Shown piece after piece: positions 42,326-50,600 of a DNA stretch of 64,000 nucleotides. Each line of letters opens with the position of its first letter. The first letter of the stretch is position 1. This stretch comes from Candidatus Avichristensenella intestinipullorum (GTDB lineage Bacteria; Bacillota; Clostridia; Christensenellales; Aristaeellaceae). Location of the stretch: positions 1 through 64,000 of the forward strand of contig DVFI01000099.1 in assembly GCA_018713305.1 (NCBI GenBank). The letters run 5' to 3'. A program made the translations under genes and the position numbers. The notes under the pieces were generated by a model. It searched no databases. It saw nothing but the letters and a program-made list of their open reading frames with translations, and was not told where the DNA came from.

Positions 42326-43267
42326 ATGGAACCCATCAAAACCATCCTGGATACCGACATCGGCGGCGATGTGGACGACGCCGCCGCAGTCGCCATGATG
42401 AACGTCTGGGCGCAGGAAGGGCGCGTGGAGCCGCTGGCGATGATTGTCTGCATCTCCAGCCGCTGGAGCGCGGGCGCCGTGGACGCCATCAACCGCTATT
42501 TCGACCACCCCGATATCCCCGTGGGAACGAATCGCCGTTCCCGGGTGCTGGACCAGGAGCTGGCAAAAACGTATACCCGGTATCTCGCCGAACACTACGA
42601 GAACCGGTATCGGTCCGTCGATGCGGAGGACGCGGTCAGCGTTTACCGCCGCGTGCTGGCCGCCCAGCCGGACGGCAGCGTGCAGATTGTCAGCATCGGC
42701 ATGCTGAGCACCGTGGCGCAGCTGCTGCAATCCGGGCCGGACCTGTACTCCCCGCTGGAAGGCAGGGAACTGGTCAGGCAGAAGGTGTCCCGTCTGGTGT
42801 CCATGGCCGGCAACTTTATCCCCTATTACAGCCAGGCCGACTGGTATACCATCGACGTGGAATGGAACATCGACATGGACGTGCCTTCGGCGCAGTATGT
42901 TGCCAGGCACTGGCCGGTGGACATGATTTGGAGCGGCTTTGAAACCGGCGGGGGCGTCATGACGGGAAAACGGCTTATCGAAACCGCGCCGCCGGAGCAC
43001 CCCGTGCGGGAAGCCTACCGGCGCTTTACCAACGGCGTGGACCGCATCAGCTGCGATTTGGCCACGCTGCACTATGCGATTCTCGGCACGCCCGAATACT
43101 GGGCGCTCTCCGAGCGCGGCGCCGTCGTGCTCGACGCGCAGGGGCGCACGACGCTGGATACCCGGGCCCCCGCAAAAAACCACCGGTATCTTATCAAAAA
43201 AGTACCCGACCAGGTCATCAAGGAGGAAGTCGACACCATCATGAACGTGCTTCCTCTGCGCTATTGA
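42326..43267 (+). CDS. Nucleoside hydrolase 1
   Basis: The 313-residue protein is of the inosine-uridine nucleoside hydrolase fold, splitting N-glycosidic bonds of ribosides. The N-terminal metal motif is DTDIGGDVDDAAAV with all four acidic residues. It also has SIGMLSTVAQLLQS and KVSRLVSMAGNF, corresponding to the ligand-binding block, and a C-terminal YAILGTPEYW. It follows the permeases by 46 bp with AGGAGG. In this operon it most plausibly acts on the imported riboside in the cytosol, releasing base and ribose for the kinase. Confidence 0.85.
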   Translation: MEPIKTILDTDIGGDVDDAAAVAMMNVWAQEGRVEPLAMIVCISSRWSAGAVDAINRYFDHPDIPVGTNRRSRVLDQELAKTYTRYLAEHYENRYRSVDAEDAVSVYRRVLAAQPDGSVQIVSIGMLSTVAQLLQSGPDLYSPLEGRELVRQKVSRLVSMAGNFIPYYSQADWYTIDVEWNIDMDVPSAQYVARHWPVDMIWSGFETGGGVMTGKRLIETAPPEHPVREAYRRFTNGVDRISCDLATLHYAILGTPEYWALSERGAVVLDAQGRTTLDTRAPAKNHRYLIKKVPDQVIKEEVDTIMNVLPLRY

Positions 43268-43285
43268 GAAAAGAGGGATGCGCTG

Positions 43286-44227
43286 ATGGATACAAACCGC
43301 GTCATTCTGGACACCGATGTGGGGAGCGACGTAAGCGACCTGGCGGCAGTTTTTCTGTACTGGCAGTGCGCGAAAAAAGGATACCTGCATCCCCAGGGCG
43401 TGCTGATGAACACGGGAAACGAGCAGGGGCCCGCATGCCTGGCGCTGGCCGAGCAGTACGTCCGCGGGCAGCAGACGCCCATCGGCGCGCTGGGCACGTC
43501 GTTTCTTAACTATTCCATGCATTGGAAGTACACCCGCTACCTGCTGGAAGCGTTCCCCCTGCCCCAGCCGCCGCAGCTTCTGCCCTATGTGCCCTGCTTC
43601 CGCAAGGCGTTGGCCGACGCGCCGGACCAAAGCGTCACCATCGTCTGCAACGGGCCCCTGCGCGGCCTGGCGCAGCTCCTGCGCTCCGGCCCGGACGCCT
43701 ATGCGGACGTGGACGGCTGCCGGCTGGTCGCCCGGAAGGTCAGGCGGCTCATCCTGTCCAGCGGCCGCTTCCGGCTGGACCCCCAGCCCGTCTATCCGCG
43801 CCGCAGCGGGTGGGACGTATGGAGCTATACGGACACGTCCATGTACATCGACTGGGACGTCCCCTCGGCCCGCATCGTGGACGACGAATGGCCGACGCCC
43901 ATCGTCTGGGTCGGCTGCGAGGTTGGCTATCTGCATCTGTCGGGCCGGACCTTCTGCGAGCAGACCGCCGACGACCATCCGCTCCGCCTCGCATACCGCC
44001 ATTTCACCAAGGGCGGCGCGCACATTTCGGGTCCGCAGCTGGCCGTGCTGTGCGCCCTGCCCGCGTACAGCGCGCGCATCCTTCTCTCCCCGCCGGGACG
44101 CGTGCTGATGAACGACGAGGGCCTCACGGAGTTTTTCCCGTATGCCGGCGGACGCGACCGGCATGTATCGGCGCAAACGCCGGAGGCCGTCTTCCGGCAA
44201 ATCGACGACCTGCTCCTTGCGCGCTGA
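43286..44227 (+). CDS. Nucleoside hydrolase-like protein 2, altered metal motif
   Basis: The 313-residue protein has the same length and fold as its upstream neighbour, 18 bp away, but with low similarity. The metal motif reads DTDVGSDVSDLAAV: the first Asp of the usual DD pair is Ser. Conserved features kept include VCNGPLRGLAQLLRSGPDAYADV and WVGCEVGYLHLSG. The substitution could reduce or alter nucleoside hydrolysis, or the protein may handle another N-glycoside or serve as a partner subunit. It is the last gene of the operon, closed by a strong terminator. Confidence 0.75.
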   Translation: MDTNRVILDTDVGSDVSDLAAVFLYWQCAKKGYLHPQGVLMNTGNEQGPACLALAEQYVRGQQTPIGALGTSFLNYSMHWKYTRYLLEAFPLPQPPQLLPYVPCFRKALADAPDQSVTIVCNGPLRGLAQLLRSGPDAYADVDGCRLVARKVRRLILSSGRFRLDPQPVYPRRSGWDVWSYTDTSMYIDWDVPSARIVDDEWPTPIVWVGCEVGYLHLSGRTFCEQTADDHPLRLAYRHFTKGGAHISGPQLAVLCALPAYSARILLSPPGRVLMNDEGLTEFFPYAGGRDRHVSAQTPEAVFRQIDDLLLAR

Positions 44228-44267
44228 ACGCGGCCGCCGGGGGCAGACCGCCGAAACGCCCTTCCCC

Positions 44268-44300
44268 GCTTTCACGCCCGCCGGTGTGAAAGCTTTTTTT
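44268..44300 (+). terminator. Rho-independent terminator of the carbohydrate operon
   Basis: An 8-bp stem GCTTTCAC/GTGAAAGC with a 10-base loop is followed directly by seven T, 41 bases after the last stop. Confidence 0.9.
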
Positions 44301-44315
44301 GCGGCGTTTTCCCCC

Positions 44316-44342
44316 GCCGCCGCGGGCGGCAAATATTTTTTT
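44316..44342 (+). terminator. Second, backup terminator hairpin
   Basis: A GCCGCC/GGCGGC stem is followed five bases later by seven T. It sits directly behind the first terminator, so it insulates the next gene further. Confidence 0.55.
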
Positions 44343-44463
44343 GTTTCTGATAACGGAAAGGCTTCGAAAAGGGAACAAAAGCAGGGGTTTTTCGTTTATA
44401 TAGATATCGGAGCGCAATGTCCCGCGTTCCGGGCGCTTTGGATACGAAGGAGGAGGGGAAAAT

Positions 44464-45222
44464 ATGAAGCGTCTCTTCGTGGTGTTCCTTTTGCTTTGCC
44501 TGACGCTTACCACATCGGCCCTTGCCGCCGGCAGCTATGTCCCCGGCGATTTTCGGGGCGCGACCGACGCACAGATTGCCACGAACGTGGCGGTGGTGGT
44601 GACGCGCAACGTCACGCTGCGCAGTCTGGCGTCCTACGACGGCCAACGCCTTGCCAGCATCCCCGGCGAAACGGTATTGGAGGTGCTCTCCCAGTCCAGC
44701 GACGGCCGCTGGCTGCAGGTCGCCTATTACAAAGACGGCACGCGCCTGACCGGCTGGGTCCTGACCGAATACGTCGTGCAGAATCCCATGACGTTGATTC
44801 TGCGCGCCGACAACGTGCCGGCCTACGCGGCGCCCTCCAGCCAGGCCAAGAAGGTCGGCTCGCTCCCCGCCTATACGCGCCTGACCGTTATCGGCGAGTG
44901 GGACGATTACTATGTGGTCAGCCTGCGCAACGCCGCGGCCTGCATCCGCAAGGACGCGCGCTACTGGACGGACTGGGACTTGCTGCACTATGAGCAGAGC
45001 GGCCAGCGCCTGACGCTGTACACGCTGGGCAGCACCGTCCTGCGCACCGGTCCCGGCACGGACTGGGCCAGCGCGGAGCGCGTGACGGCGGGCACGACGC
45101 TGGAAGCCCTTTCGGCGTATCAGGAAAACGGTTGGTACGTCGTGCGCTTCGGGGACGGCGACCTCGCCTATGTCAACGCCTCGGACGTACAGGTTGTCGG
45201 CGGCGACGGCGCCGTGGGCTGA
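44464..45222 (+). CDS. Secreted triple SH3-like protein
   Basis: The 252-residue protein has a signal peptide ending ALAA. Three SH3-like segments follow: NVTLRSLASYDGQRLASIP with WVLTEYV, NVPAYAAPSSQAKKVGSLP, and STVLRTGPGTDWASAERV with YVNASDVQVV. It probably binds the wall or stays extracellular; no enzyme domain is present. ATG follows GGAGGAGGGGAAAAT. It is followed by the second copy of the composite 3'-end element, which acts as terminator. No convincing promoter was found between the tandem terminators and the start. Confidence 0.8.
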   Translation: MKRLFVVFLLLCLTLTTSALAAGSYVPGDFRGATDAQIATNVAVVVTRNVTLRSLASYDGQRLASIPGETVLEVLSQSSDGRWLQVAYYKDGTRLTGWVLTEYVVQNPMTLILRADNVPAYAAPSSQAKKVGSLPAYTRLTVIGEWDDYYVVSLRNAAACIRKDARYWTDWDLLHYEQSGQRLTLYTLGSTVLRTGPGTDWASAERVTAGTTLEALSAYQENGWYVVRFGDGDLAYVNASDVQVVGGDGAVG

Positions 45223-45234
45223 GCCGGCCTGCTG

Positions 45235-45325
45235 CCGGGTTCGGGTTGCATGTGGAGGGCTTCGGCCCTCCATGCTCCCCCATGAGTTTTTCGACGGTCT
45301 GGGCCCGCCATCGCGGGCTTTTTTT
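45235..45325 (+). repeat. Dispersed TTCG-hairpin 3'-end element, copy 2, with terminator
   Basis: CCGGGTTCGG, spacer, TGGAGGGC-TTCG-GCCCTCCA hairpin, CTCCCCCATGAGTTTTTCGACGG, then GCCCGC-CATC-GCGGGC hairpin with seven T and GTC. The order equals copy 1 and the first half is nearly the same sequence; the terminator stem itself differs. It follows the SH3-like gene in sense orientation and surely ends that transcript. Confidence 0.7.
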
Positions 45326-45336
45326 GTCGCCATAAA

Positions 45337-45365
45337 TTGCATAGGGCGCGCTTTTGTTGTATGCT
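45337..45365 (+). promoter_or_regulatory. Promoter for the methyltransferase gene
   Basis: TTGCAT, 17 bases, TATGCT, 18 bases before the ATG at 45384; the GAGGTG ribosome site follows. Confidence 0.7.
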
Positions 45366-45383
45366 CAGAGGCGAGGTGATTGG

Positions 45384-46391
45384 ATGGCAACGTATTGCCT
45401 TTTGCCCCATCCGGGCGTCAATGCGGTTTTTTTCGACGCCTCGGCGCGCCTGTCGCTGGCCGAGCTTTCGCTGTGCCTGCCGCGCCTGGACGTCCCCGGC
45501 GGGAACGCCCGGGAGGAAGAGGCGGCCGGCCTGCGCTGGTACTGCTTTGACGCGGAAGCCCCGCTGGGCGCGCGCGACGTGGCCCGCCTGGCGGCGCTGT
45601 CGAGCGCTTATGCGCTGTTTCTGCGCGAGGGGGAGTTGCTCCGCCCCGTGCCGCTCGTGTGGGAACGTCCCTTTGGGGACGATTTGAGCGCCATTTTGAA
45701 ATACACCGGCAAGACCAACGCGCTCTTCACGCGGCTTCTGCTGCACATTGCCGAGCTTTCCCTGCCCGACGCGCCGGCGGACCGTCCCCTTCGCCTGCTG
45801 GACCCGGTCGCGGGCAAGGGCACGACGCTGTTTGAAGCGCTGATGCGCGGCTGGGACGCCTGCGGCATCGAAATCGTGCAGAAGGCCGCGCACGAAGGGG
45901 CGGTATACTTTCAAAAATACCTGGAGACGGGCAGGTGGAAGCACACCCTGCAAAAGGAAAAGGCGCACGGCGCGCCAGCCTGGCGCTTTGCCTTTGCCCG
46001 CGATAAGGACGCGCTGCGGCGGCAGCCGGGCCGGTTGACCCTCATTGCGGGCGACGCCCGCCTGGCGGACAAATACTTCGGCAAGGGCTGCTTTGACGTG
46101 CTGGCCGGAGACCTGCCCTACGGCGTGGCGCACGGCACCCTCTCCGGCGGTTCGCTCACCCGCACGCCCGCGCCCCTGCTTTCCGGGGCGCTTCCCGCCT
46201 GGCACGCGGTGCTGCGCCCGGGCGGCGTGCTGGCGCTGAGCTGGAATACGCTGGTCTATCCCGTCGAGGCGATGCGGGCCATGCTGGCCGACCACGGCTT
46301 CTCGCCCTGCGCCGGCGCGCCCTACGACGCGCTGTCGCACCGCGTAGACGCGTCCATCCGCCGCGACATCGTCGTCGCGGTGCGCAATTGA
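45384..46391 (+). CDS. TRM11/RlmKL-type RNA methyltransferase-like protein
   Basis: The 335-residue SAM-dependent enzyme has the Rossmann motif I region LLDPVAGKGTTLFEALM and a motif IV-like GDLPYGVAHG, where DPPY is usual in N2-guanine methyltransferases of the TRM11/UPF0020 type. The N-terminal 110 residues carry no clear THUMP domain. The probable target is tRNA or rRNA guanine, but the Asp-Leu-Pro-Tyr variation leaves this open. ATG 45384 follows GAGGTGATTGG. It has its own promoter. Confidence 0.75.
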   Translation: MATYCLLPHPGVNAVFFDASARLSLAELSLCLPRLDVPGGNAREEEAAGLRWYCFDAEAPLGARDVARLAALSSAYALFLREGELLRPVPLVWERPFGDDLSAILKYTGKTNALFTRLLLHIAELSLPDAPADRPLRLLDPVAGKGTTLFEALMRGWDACGIEIVQKAAHEGAVYFQKYLETGRWKHTLQKEKAHGAPAWRFAFARDKDALRRQPGRLTLIAGDARLADKYFGKGCFDVLAGDLPYGVAHGTLSGGSLTRTPAPLLSGALPAWHAVLRPGGVLALSWNTLVYPVEAMRAMLADHGFSPCAGAPYDALSHRVDASIRRDIVVAVRN

Positions 46392-46416
46392 CGCGCGCCC
46401 GGCCGAATGCTATACT
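46388..46416 (+). promoter_or_regulatory. Promoter for the M20 dipeptidase gene
   Basis: TTGACG, 17 bases, TATACT. The -35 overlaps the stop codon of the methyltransferase gene; the ATG of the peptidase follows 30 bases after the -10. Confidence 0.75.
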
Positions 46417-46446
46417 GAAAAGAAAACATGCGTGGAGGCGTAAGCA

Positions 46447-47835
46447 ATGAACGAAAGGTTGGACGCGGCGGTCGCCGCGCTGCACGCGCAGGCCGTCGAT
46501 ACCCTGCGCCGCTGGATTCGCGTGCCCAGCGAAAAAATGCCGGCCGAAGCGGGCGCTCCCTTTGGCAGGCCGCTGCGGGACATGCTGACCCTGGCGCTGG
46601 AGGATGCAAAAAATCTGGGCATGCAGACCCGCGATTTTGACGGATACATCGGCGAGGCGGAAATCGGCGAGGGCGAAGAAACCATGGGCATTCTGGCGCA
46701 CCTGGACGTCGTGCCGGCCGGGGACGGCTGGCAGGTCGATCCCTACGGCGCGGTCGTCGAGGACGGCAAGATGTACGGCCGCGGCACGTCCGACGACAAG
46801 GGGCCGGCTGTGGCGGCCCTGTTCGCGATGAAAGCCGTGCTGGACGCGGGCATCCCGCTGAAAAGGAAGGTGCGCCTGATTCTCGGCTGCGACGAGGAAA
46901 GCGGCTGGGAAGACATCCGGCATTACCAGCAGGCGCGCAAGATGCCCGACTTTGGCTTCTCACCCGACGCCTCCTATCCGGTCATCAACACGGAAAAAGG
47001 CATCGAGCAGCTGCGGCTGTACGCGGCGCTGCCCGGGGATGAAAGCGGCGCTTCGTATCCGGTGTACAGCGTGACGGCGGGCGAGCGCCCCAACGTCATC
47101 CCGGGCCTTGCCACGGCGGAAATCGGCTGCGCCGACCTGGACGCGCTTCGCCGGGCGCTGGAACAAACCGGCCTGGACGTCACGGCGGAGGCCGCCGGCC
47201 CGAACCGCGCCCGCATCGTGTCGCACGGGGTGACCGGGCATGCGTCCATGCCCGCCTTCGGGAAAAACGCGGCGGGCCAGCTCCTGCTGGCGCTCTCGGC
47301 CATCGGCGCGGGCGGCGGCGTGCAGCCCGTCATCCGGCGCCTGGCGGAAACCATCGGCATGGACTTTACGGGCAAAGGCCTGGGCATCGACGGGCAGGAC
47401 GCCATTTCGGGCGCGCTGACCCTGAACCTGGGCGTGCTGCGCATCACGCCCGATGGTCTGGAGGCCCTGCTGGATATCCGCCACCCGGTTTTGATGAACG
47501 GCGAGATGATTCGCCGCATCGTCGGCCTGCGCCTGGAAGACCTGGGAATCCGCGTGGAAACGGCGTCCTACAAGGCCCCGCTGCATGTGCCGGAACAGAG
47601 CCGCATCGTCTCTTCGCTCCTGAAGGTCTATTACGAAGTCACCGGGAACGAGCCCCGCGCCATCGCCATCGGGGGCGGAACCTATTCGCGCTCGATGGAC
47701 AACTGCGTGGCCTTCGGCTGCACGCTGCCGGGCCATCCGGACCTGGCGCACCAGGCGGGCGAGCATATGGCGCTGGACCATTTGCTGCTGCACATGCGCG
47801 TCTTTGCGCACGCCATTGCGGAGCTGGCGGGCTGA
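46447..47835 (+). CDS. M20-family dipeptidase (PepV/Sapep type)
   Basis: The 462-residue cytosolic zinc peptidase cleaves dipeptides during peptide use. Metal motifs are ILAHLDVVPAG (His85, Asp87), YGRGTSDDKGP (Asp), LGCDEESGWEDI (Glu pair) and GFSPDASYPV, with a lid domain in between and a final His in GHPDLAHQAGEHM. Length matches the PepV/Sapep family (about 470). ATG follows GGAGGCGTAAGC. It heads a run of close plus-strand genes. Confidence 0.92.
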   Translation: MNERLDAAVAALHAQAVDTLRRWIRVPSEKMPAEAGAPFGRPLRDMLTLALEDAKNLGMQTRDFDGYIGEAEIGEGEETMGILAHLDVVPAGDGWQVDPYGAVVEDGKMYGRGTSDDKGPAVAALFAMKAVLDAGIPLKRKVRLILGCDEESGWEDIRHYQQARKMPDFGFSPDASYPVINTEKGIEQLRLYAALPGDESGASYPVYSVTAGERPNVIPGLATAEIGCADLDALRRALEQTGLDVTAEAAGPNRARIVSHGVTGHASMPAFGKNAAGQLLLALSAIGAGGGVQPVIRRLAETIGMDFTGKGLGIDGQDAISGALTLNLGVLRITPDGLEALLDIRHPVLMNGEMIRRIVGLRLEDLGIRVETASYKAPLHVPEQSRIVSSLLKVYYEVTGNEPRAIAIGGGTYSRSMDNCVAFGCTLPGHPDLAHQAGEHMALDHLLLHMRVFAHAIAELAG

Positions 47836-47837
47836 CC

Positions 47838-48179
47838 ATGATTCAAATCTACCTGTATAAGCGCAGCTTTGATGTCCAGAAGGCCGAGCGCTGGTTTAAG
47901 GAGCGCCGGATTCCCACGCAGACGGTGGACCTTTCCCGCGCGCGGCTGGGGCGGCGGGAGCTGGAAGCCATGGAAAGGGCGCTGGGGCTGGATGCGCTGA
48001 TTGATAAGGAAAGCGCGGCCTGGAAGGAATGCCCCGCGCGCTTTTCCGCAGACCGGGAGGCAGTGCTGAGCGCGCTGCTGGACAATCCCCGCCGGCTGCG
48101 CCTGCCGCTGGTGCGCAACGGACAGCGCGTTACCGTGGGTTATTGCCCGCAGGACTGGGCGTCCTGGCAGGACGCATGA
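47838..48179 (+). CDS. ArsC/Spx-family protein without the active-site Cys
   Basis: The 113-residue protein has the ArsC-like thioredoxin fold. Where arsenate reductases and Spx have a Cys after the first strand (CxxC or a single Cys) the sequence reads YKRSFDVQKAERWFKER, so the catalytic Cys is absent. The later RLPLVRNGQRVTVGYCPQDW is the usual C-terminal strand-loop. Related Cys-less proteins are frequent in Clostridia and their role is unknown. It sits two bases after the dipeptidase gene and 10 bp before the TPR gene. Confidence 0.82.
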   Translation: MIQIYLYKRSFDVQKAERWFKERRIPTQTVDLSRARLGRRELEAMERALGLDALIDKESAAWKECPARFSADREAVLSALLDNPRRLRLPLVRNGQRVTVGYCPQDWASWQDA

Positions 48180-48189
48180 GGAAACGGCC

Positions 48190-50094
48190 ATGAAAACATT
48201 CTGTATCCTGGCGTTGGTGCTGGCGCTGCTATGCCCGCCGTTGGCGCAGGCGGAATCGCCGCACACAGACGAAGCCACCCAAGAGCTGGTCGCCAATCTG
48301 CTGGACCAGGCCATGCGCGTCGACTCCATGGAGCGGCGCGTGGAGCTGGTGTTGCAGGCCGCGCAGGAGGCGCAGGGAGATGCCGAGCTGCTGCTCCAGT
48401 GCGCCTATACCCTGATGGATATCGATACGAAGCTGGCATACGGGGAGGAGCTGCTGGCCATCCTGCAGGACGCCCTGGACAGCGCCGGGAACGATTTGCT
48501 CGTCTATCTGCTCGGCCTTGCCGGCGACTTGCTGTTCCGGCTGGACCGGGGCGATGAGGCGGTGGCCCTTGCGGAGCGGGCCGCCGAGGAGAACCCCGAC
48601 AACGCGGAGGTGATTTGCCTGCTGGCCACCGCGCTGCAGCAGGCCGGCCGGAGCGACGAAGCCCAGGCGGTTCTTTCGGAGTACACCCGGAACGTATCGG
48701 CCAATATGGAGGTCTTTCTGCTCAGCGCGCTGCTGTATCAGGAGGAGTGTCTCTGGCAGGAGGCGCTGGAGACGTACCGGCAAATCGAGGAGCAATGGCC
48801 CGAATACCTGACCGGCCTGTATGGCCAGTACGAGGTGTACAAGGCCATGGGCGACTTTACCCATGCCGTGCGCACGCTGAATACCCTGCTCAACTACGGC
48901 GCGGACGACAGCCTCTGGCTGACGCGCGCCCAGCTGCGCCTGTGGCAGATGCACGATCCCGAGCGCGCGCTTTCCGAGGCGGAGGCCATCCTGCGCGCCT
49001 CCCCGGACGACGCGGACGCCTCTTATCTGAAGGCGGCGGCCCTGTGGTCGCTGAACCGTCTGGAGGAAGCCTACGCGCTGGCGGAAACGAACGAGGTGTA
49101 CGGCCCGCTCCTGTCCATCGCGCTGCGGCTGGACAGCGGCGAATGGACCGAGGCCGAGGCGCTGTGCGACGCGCTGATAGAAAGCGGCGACGGCTGGGAG
49201 GGCTATGCCCTGCTGTATAAGGCGCTGGCGCGCATGAACGGCTTTGACGATTTGGCGGGCGCGGAGGCGGCATTTGCCGAAGCGTTCTCCCACGCGAACG
49301 TCGAAGCGCAGGGCTACCTGTACCTGGGCGAGCTGCGTCGGCTGCAGGGTAATTTGGAAGAGGCCGCGCGCGCCTTCGCCGAGGCGGACCTCTACGCGCT
49401 GGAAGACCCCGGTCCGCCCTACAGCCTGACCATGGTCTGCATGGAAGCGGGGCGGGAGCAGGATATGCTGGACGCGCTGTCCACCCTGCAGACGCGTTAC
49501 CCCGGATGGTACGAAACCATGCTGGCCACCGTGCTTGTCGAATCCGCCATGGGGAACGGCGAACAGGCCCTGGAGAGCTTTGCGGCGCTCAAGGAGAAAT
49601 TCCCGTTCCCGGCGCAAAAGATGACCCTGCTGGAATGCACGCTGATGGCGGAAGTGGACGAAACGGACGCAAGGGCCCAGGCGGAGCGCTGGATGGCGGA
49701 GCATGAGGCGGAGCTTACGGCCTCGGACTGGGATGCATACGCATACGTGCTGCTGTGCCGGGAAGAGTATGAGGACGCCGCCGAGGCGCTGGCGACGGGC
49801 GAAACGCTGCTGAGCGACGAGCCGGATCAGGCGGCGCGGGCGCGCATGGAACGCATCTCGCTGCTGACCACCCAGGCGCTGTTATGCCTGCGCCAGGACG
49901 ACATGGCCGGCTGCGCGGAAGCGCTGGAGGCGGCAAGGGAACTCGGTTTTTCCGTGTGGCAGCTGCAAATCGGAGACGATTTTACGGCGTTTCTGCAGAC
50001 GGACGCGGGCCAATCGCTGCTCGAACGCGCCGGGGAACCGGCGGAAGCCTGGGATTTGACCATCCCGCCCATCATTCCGGAGGTAGAGGCATGA
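48190..50094 (+). CDS. Secreted TPR-repeat protein
   Basis: The 634-residue protein has a signal peptide (about 1-22, ending AQAE) followed by about 14 degenerate tetratricopeptide-like helical pairs, for example DEAVALAERAAEENPDNAEV, QEALETYRQIEEQWPEYL and GNLEEAARAFAEADLYAL. It ends with a Pro-rich tail IPPIIPEVEA. TPR proteins are scaffolds; the partner is unknown, and its extracellular location is inferred. Its TGA overlaps the ATG of the flavin reductase gene. Confidence 0.8.
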   Translation: MKTFCILALVLALLCPPLAQAESPHTDEATQELVANLLDQAMRVDSMERRVELVLQAAQEAQGDAELLLQCAYTLMDIDTKLAYGEELLAILQDALDSAGNDLLVYLLGLAGDLLFRLDRGDEAVALAERAAEENPDNAEVICLLATALQQAGRSDEAQAVLSEYTRNVSANMEVFLLSALLYQEECLWQEALETYRQIEEQWPEYLTGLYGQYEVYKAMGDFTHAVRTLNTLLNYGADDSLWLTRAQLRLWQMHDPERALSEAEAILRASPDDADASYLKAAALWSLNRLEEAYALAETNEVYGPLLSIALRLDSGEWTEAEALCDALIESGDGWEGYALLYKALARMNGFDDLAGAEAAFAEAFSHANVEAQGYLYLGELRRLQGNLEEAARAFAEADLYALEDPGPPYSLTMVCMEAGREQDMLDALSTLQTRYPGWYETMLATVLVESAMGNGEQALESFAALKEKFPFPAQKMTLLECTLMAEVDETDARAQAERWMAEHEAELTASDWDAYAYVLLCREEYEDAAEALATGETLLSDEPDQAARARMERISLLTTQALLCLRQDDMAGCAEALEAARELGFSVWQLQIGDDFTAFLQTDAGQSLLERAGEPAEAWDLTIPPIIPEVEA

Positions 50095-50600
50095 AACAGA
50101 TATCCATCGAACAGGCCGCCATGCGCATCGCGCAGGCGTTGCCGGGAGACGGCGCATTCCTGTGCGTGGGCGGCAAGCGCCCCAATACGATGACCATCGG
50201 CTGGGGCGGACTGACCTATTTCTGGGGGAAGCATGTCTTTCTGGCGCCCGTGCGGCCGCAGCGCTTCACGCATCCGCTGCTGGAGCAGGAGGGCGAATTC
50301 ACCGTCTGCGTCCCGGCGCCCGGCGAGATGCGCAAGGCGCTTGCGCAGGCCGGGACGCTGTCGGGCCGGGACGGCGACAAATTTGCCGCCATTGGCCTGG
50401 AAACCCTGCCGGGCCGCGCCGTCAACGCGCCGGTCATCCGCGGCTGCGCGCTGTATCTGGAATGCCGCGTGCTGGCCCGCACCGCCTTTACCGGGGAAGG
50501 CACGGACGATGAAGTCGCGGCGCGCGCGTATCCCCAGGGCGATTTCCATACGCTGTTTTTCGGAGAAGTCATAGCATGTTACGCGGGAGAGAACGTATGA
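50091..50600 (+). CDS. Flavin reductase-like (FMN-binding split-barrel) protein
   Basis: The 169-residue protein has the flavin reductase/HpaC-like split barrel fold: NTMTIGWGGLTYFWGKHVFLAPVRPQRFTHPLLEQEGEFTV is the usual FMN-contact stretch seen in the Clostridial subgroup (only parts are diagnostic: TIGWG and VRPQRFTHPLL). It probably carries FMN and reduces a flavin or small quinone-like acceptor in the cytosol. Translation is coupled on both sides by ATGA overlaps. Confidence 0.8.
   Translation: MKQISIEQAAMRIAQALPGDGAFLCVGGKRPNTMTIGWGGLTYFWGKHVFLAPVRPQRFTHPLLEQEGEFTVCVPAPGEMRKALAQAGTLSGRDGDKFAAIGLETLPGRAVNAPVIRGCALYLECRVLARTAFTGEGTDDEVAARAYPQGDFHTLFFGEVIACYAGENV

Noticed and set aside
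42269-44332. 687-residue ORF on the minus strand
   Set aside because: It is antisense to both nucleoside hydrolase genes, which have clear motifs and ribosome sites.
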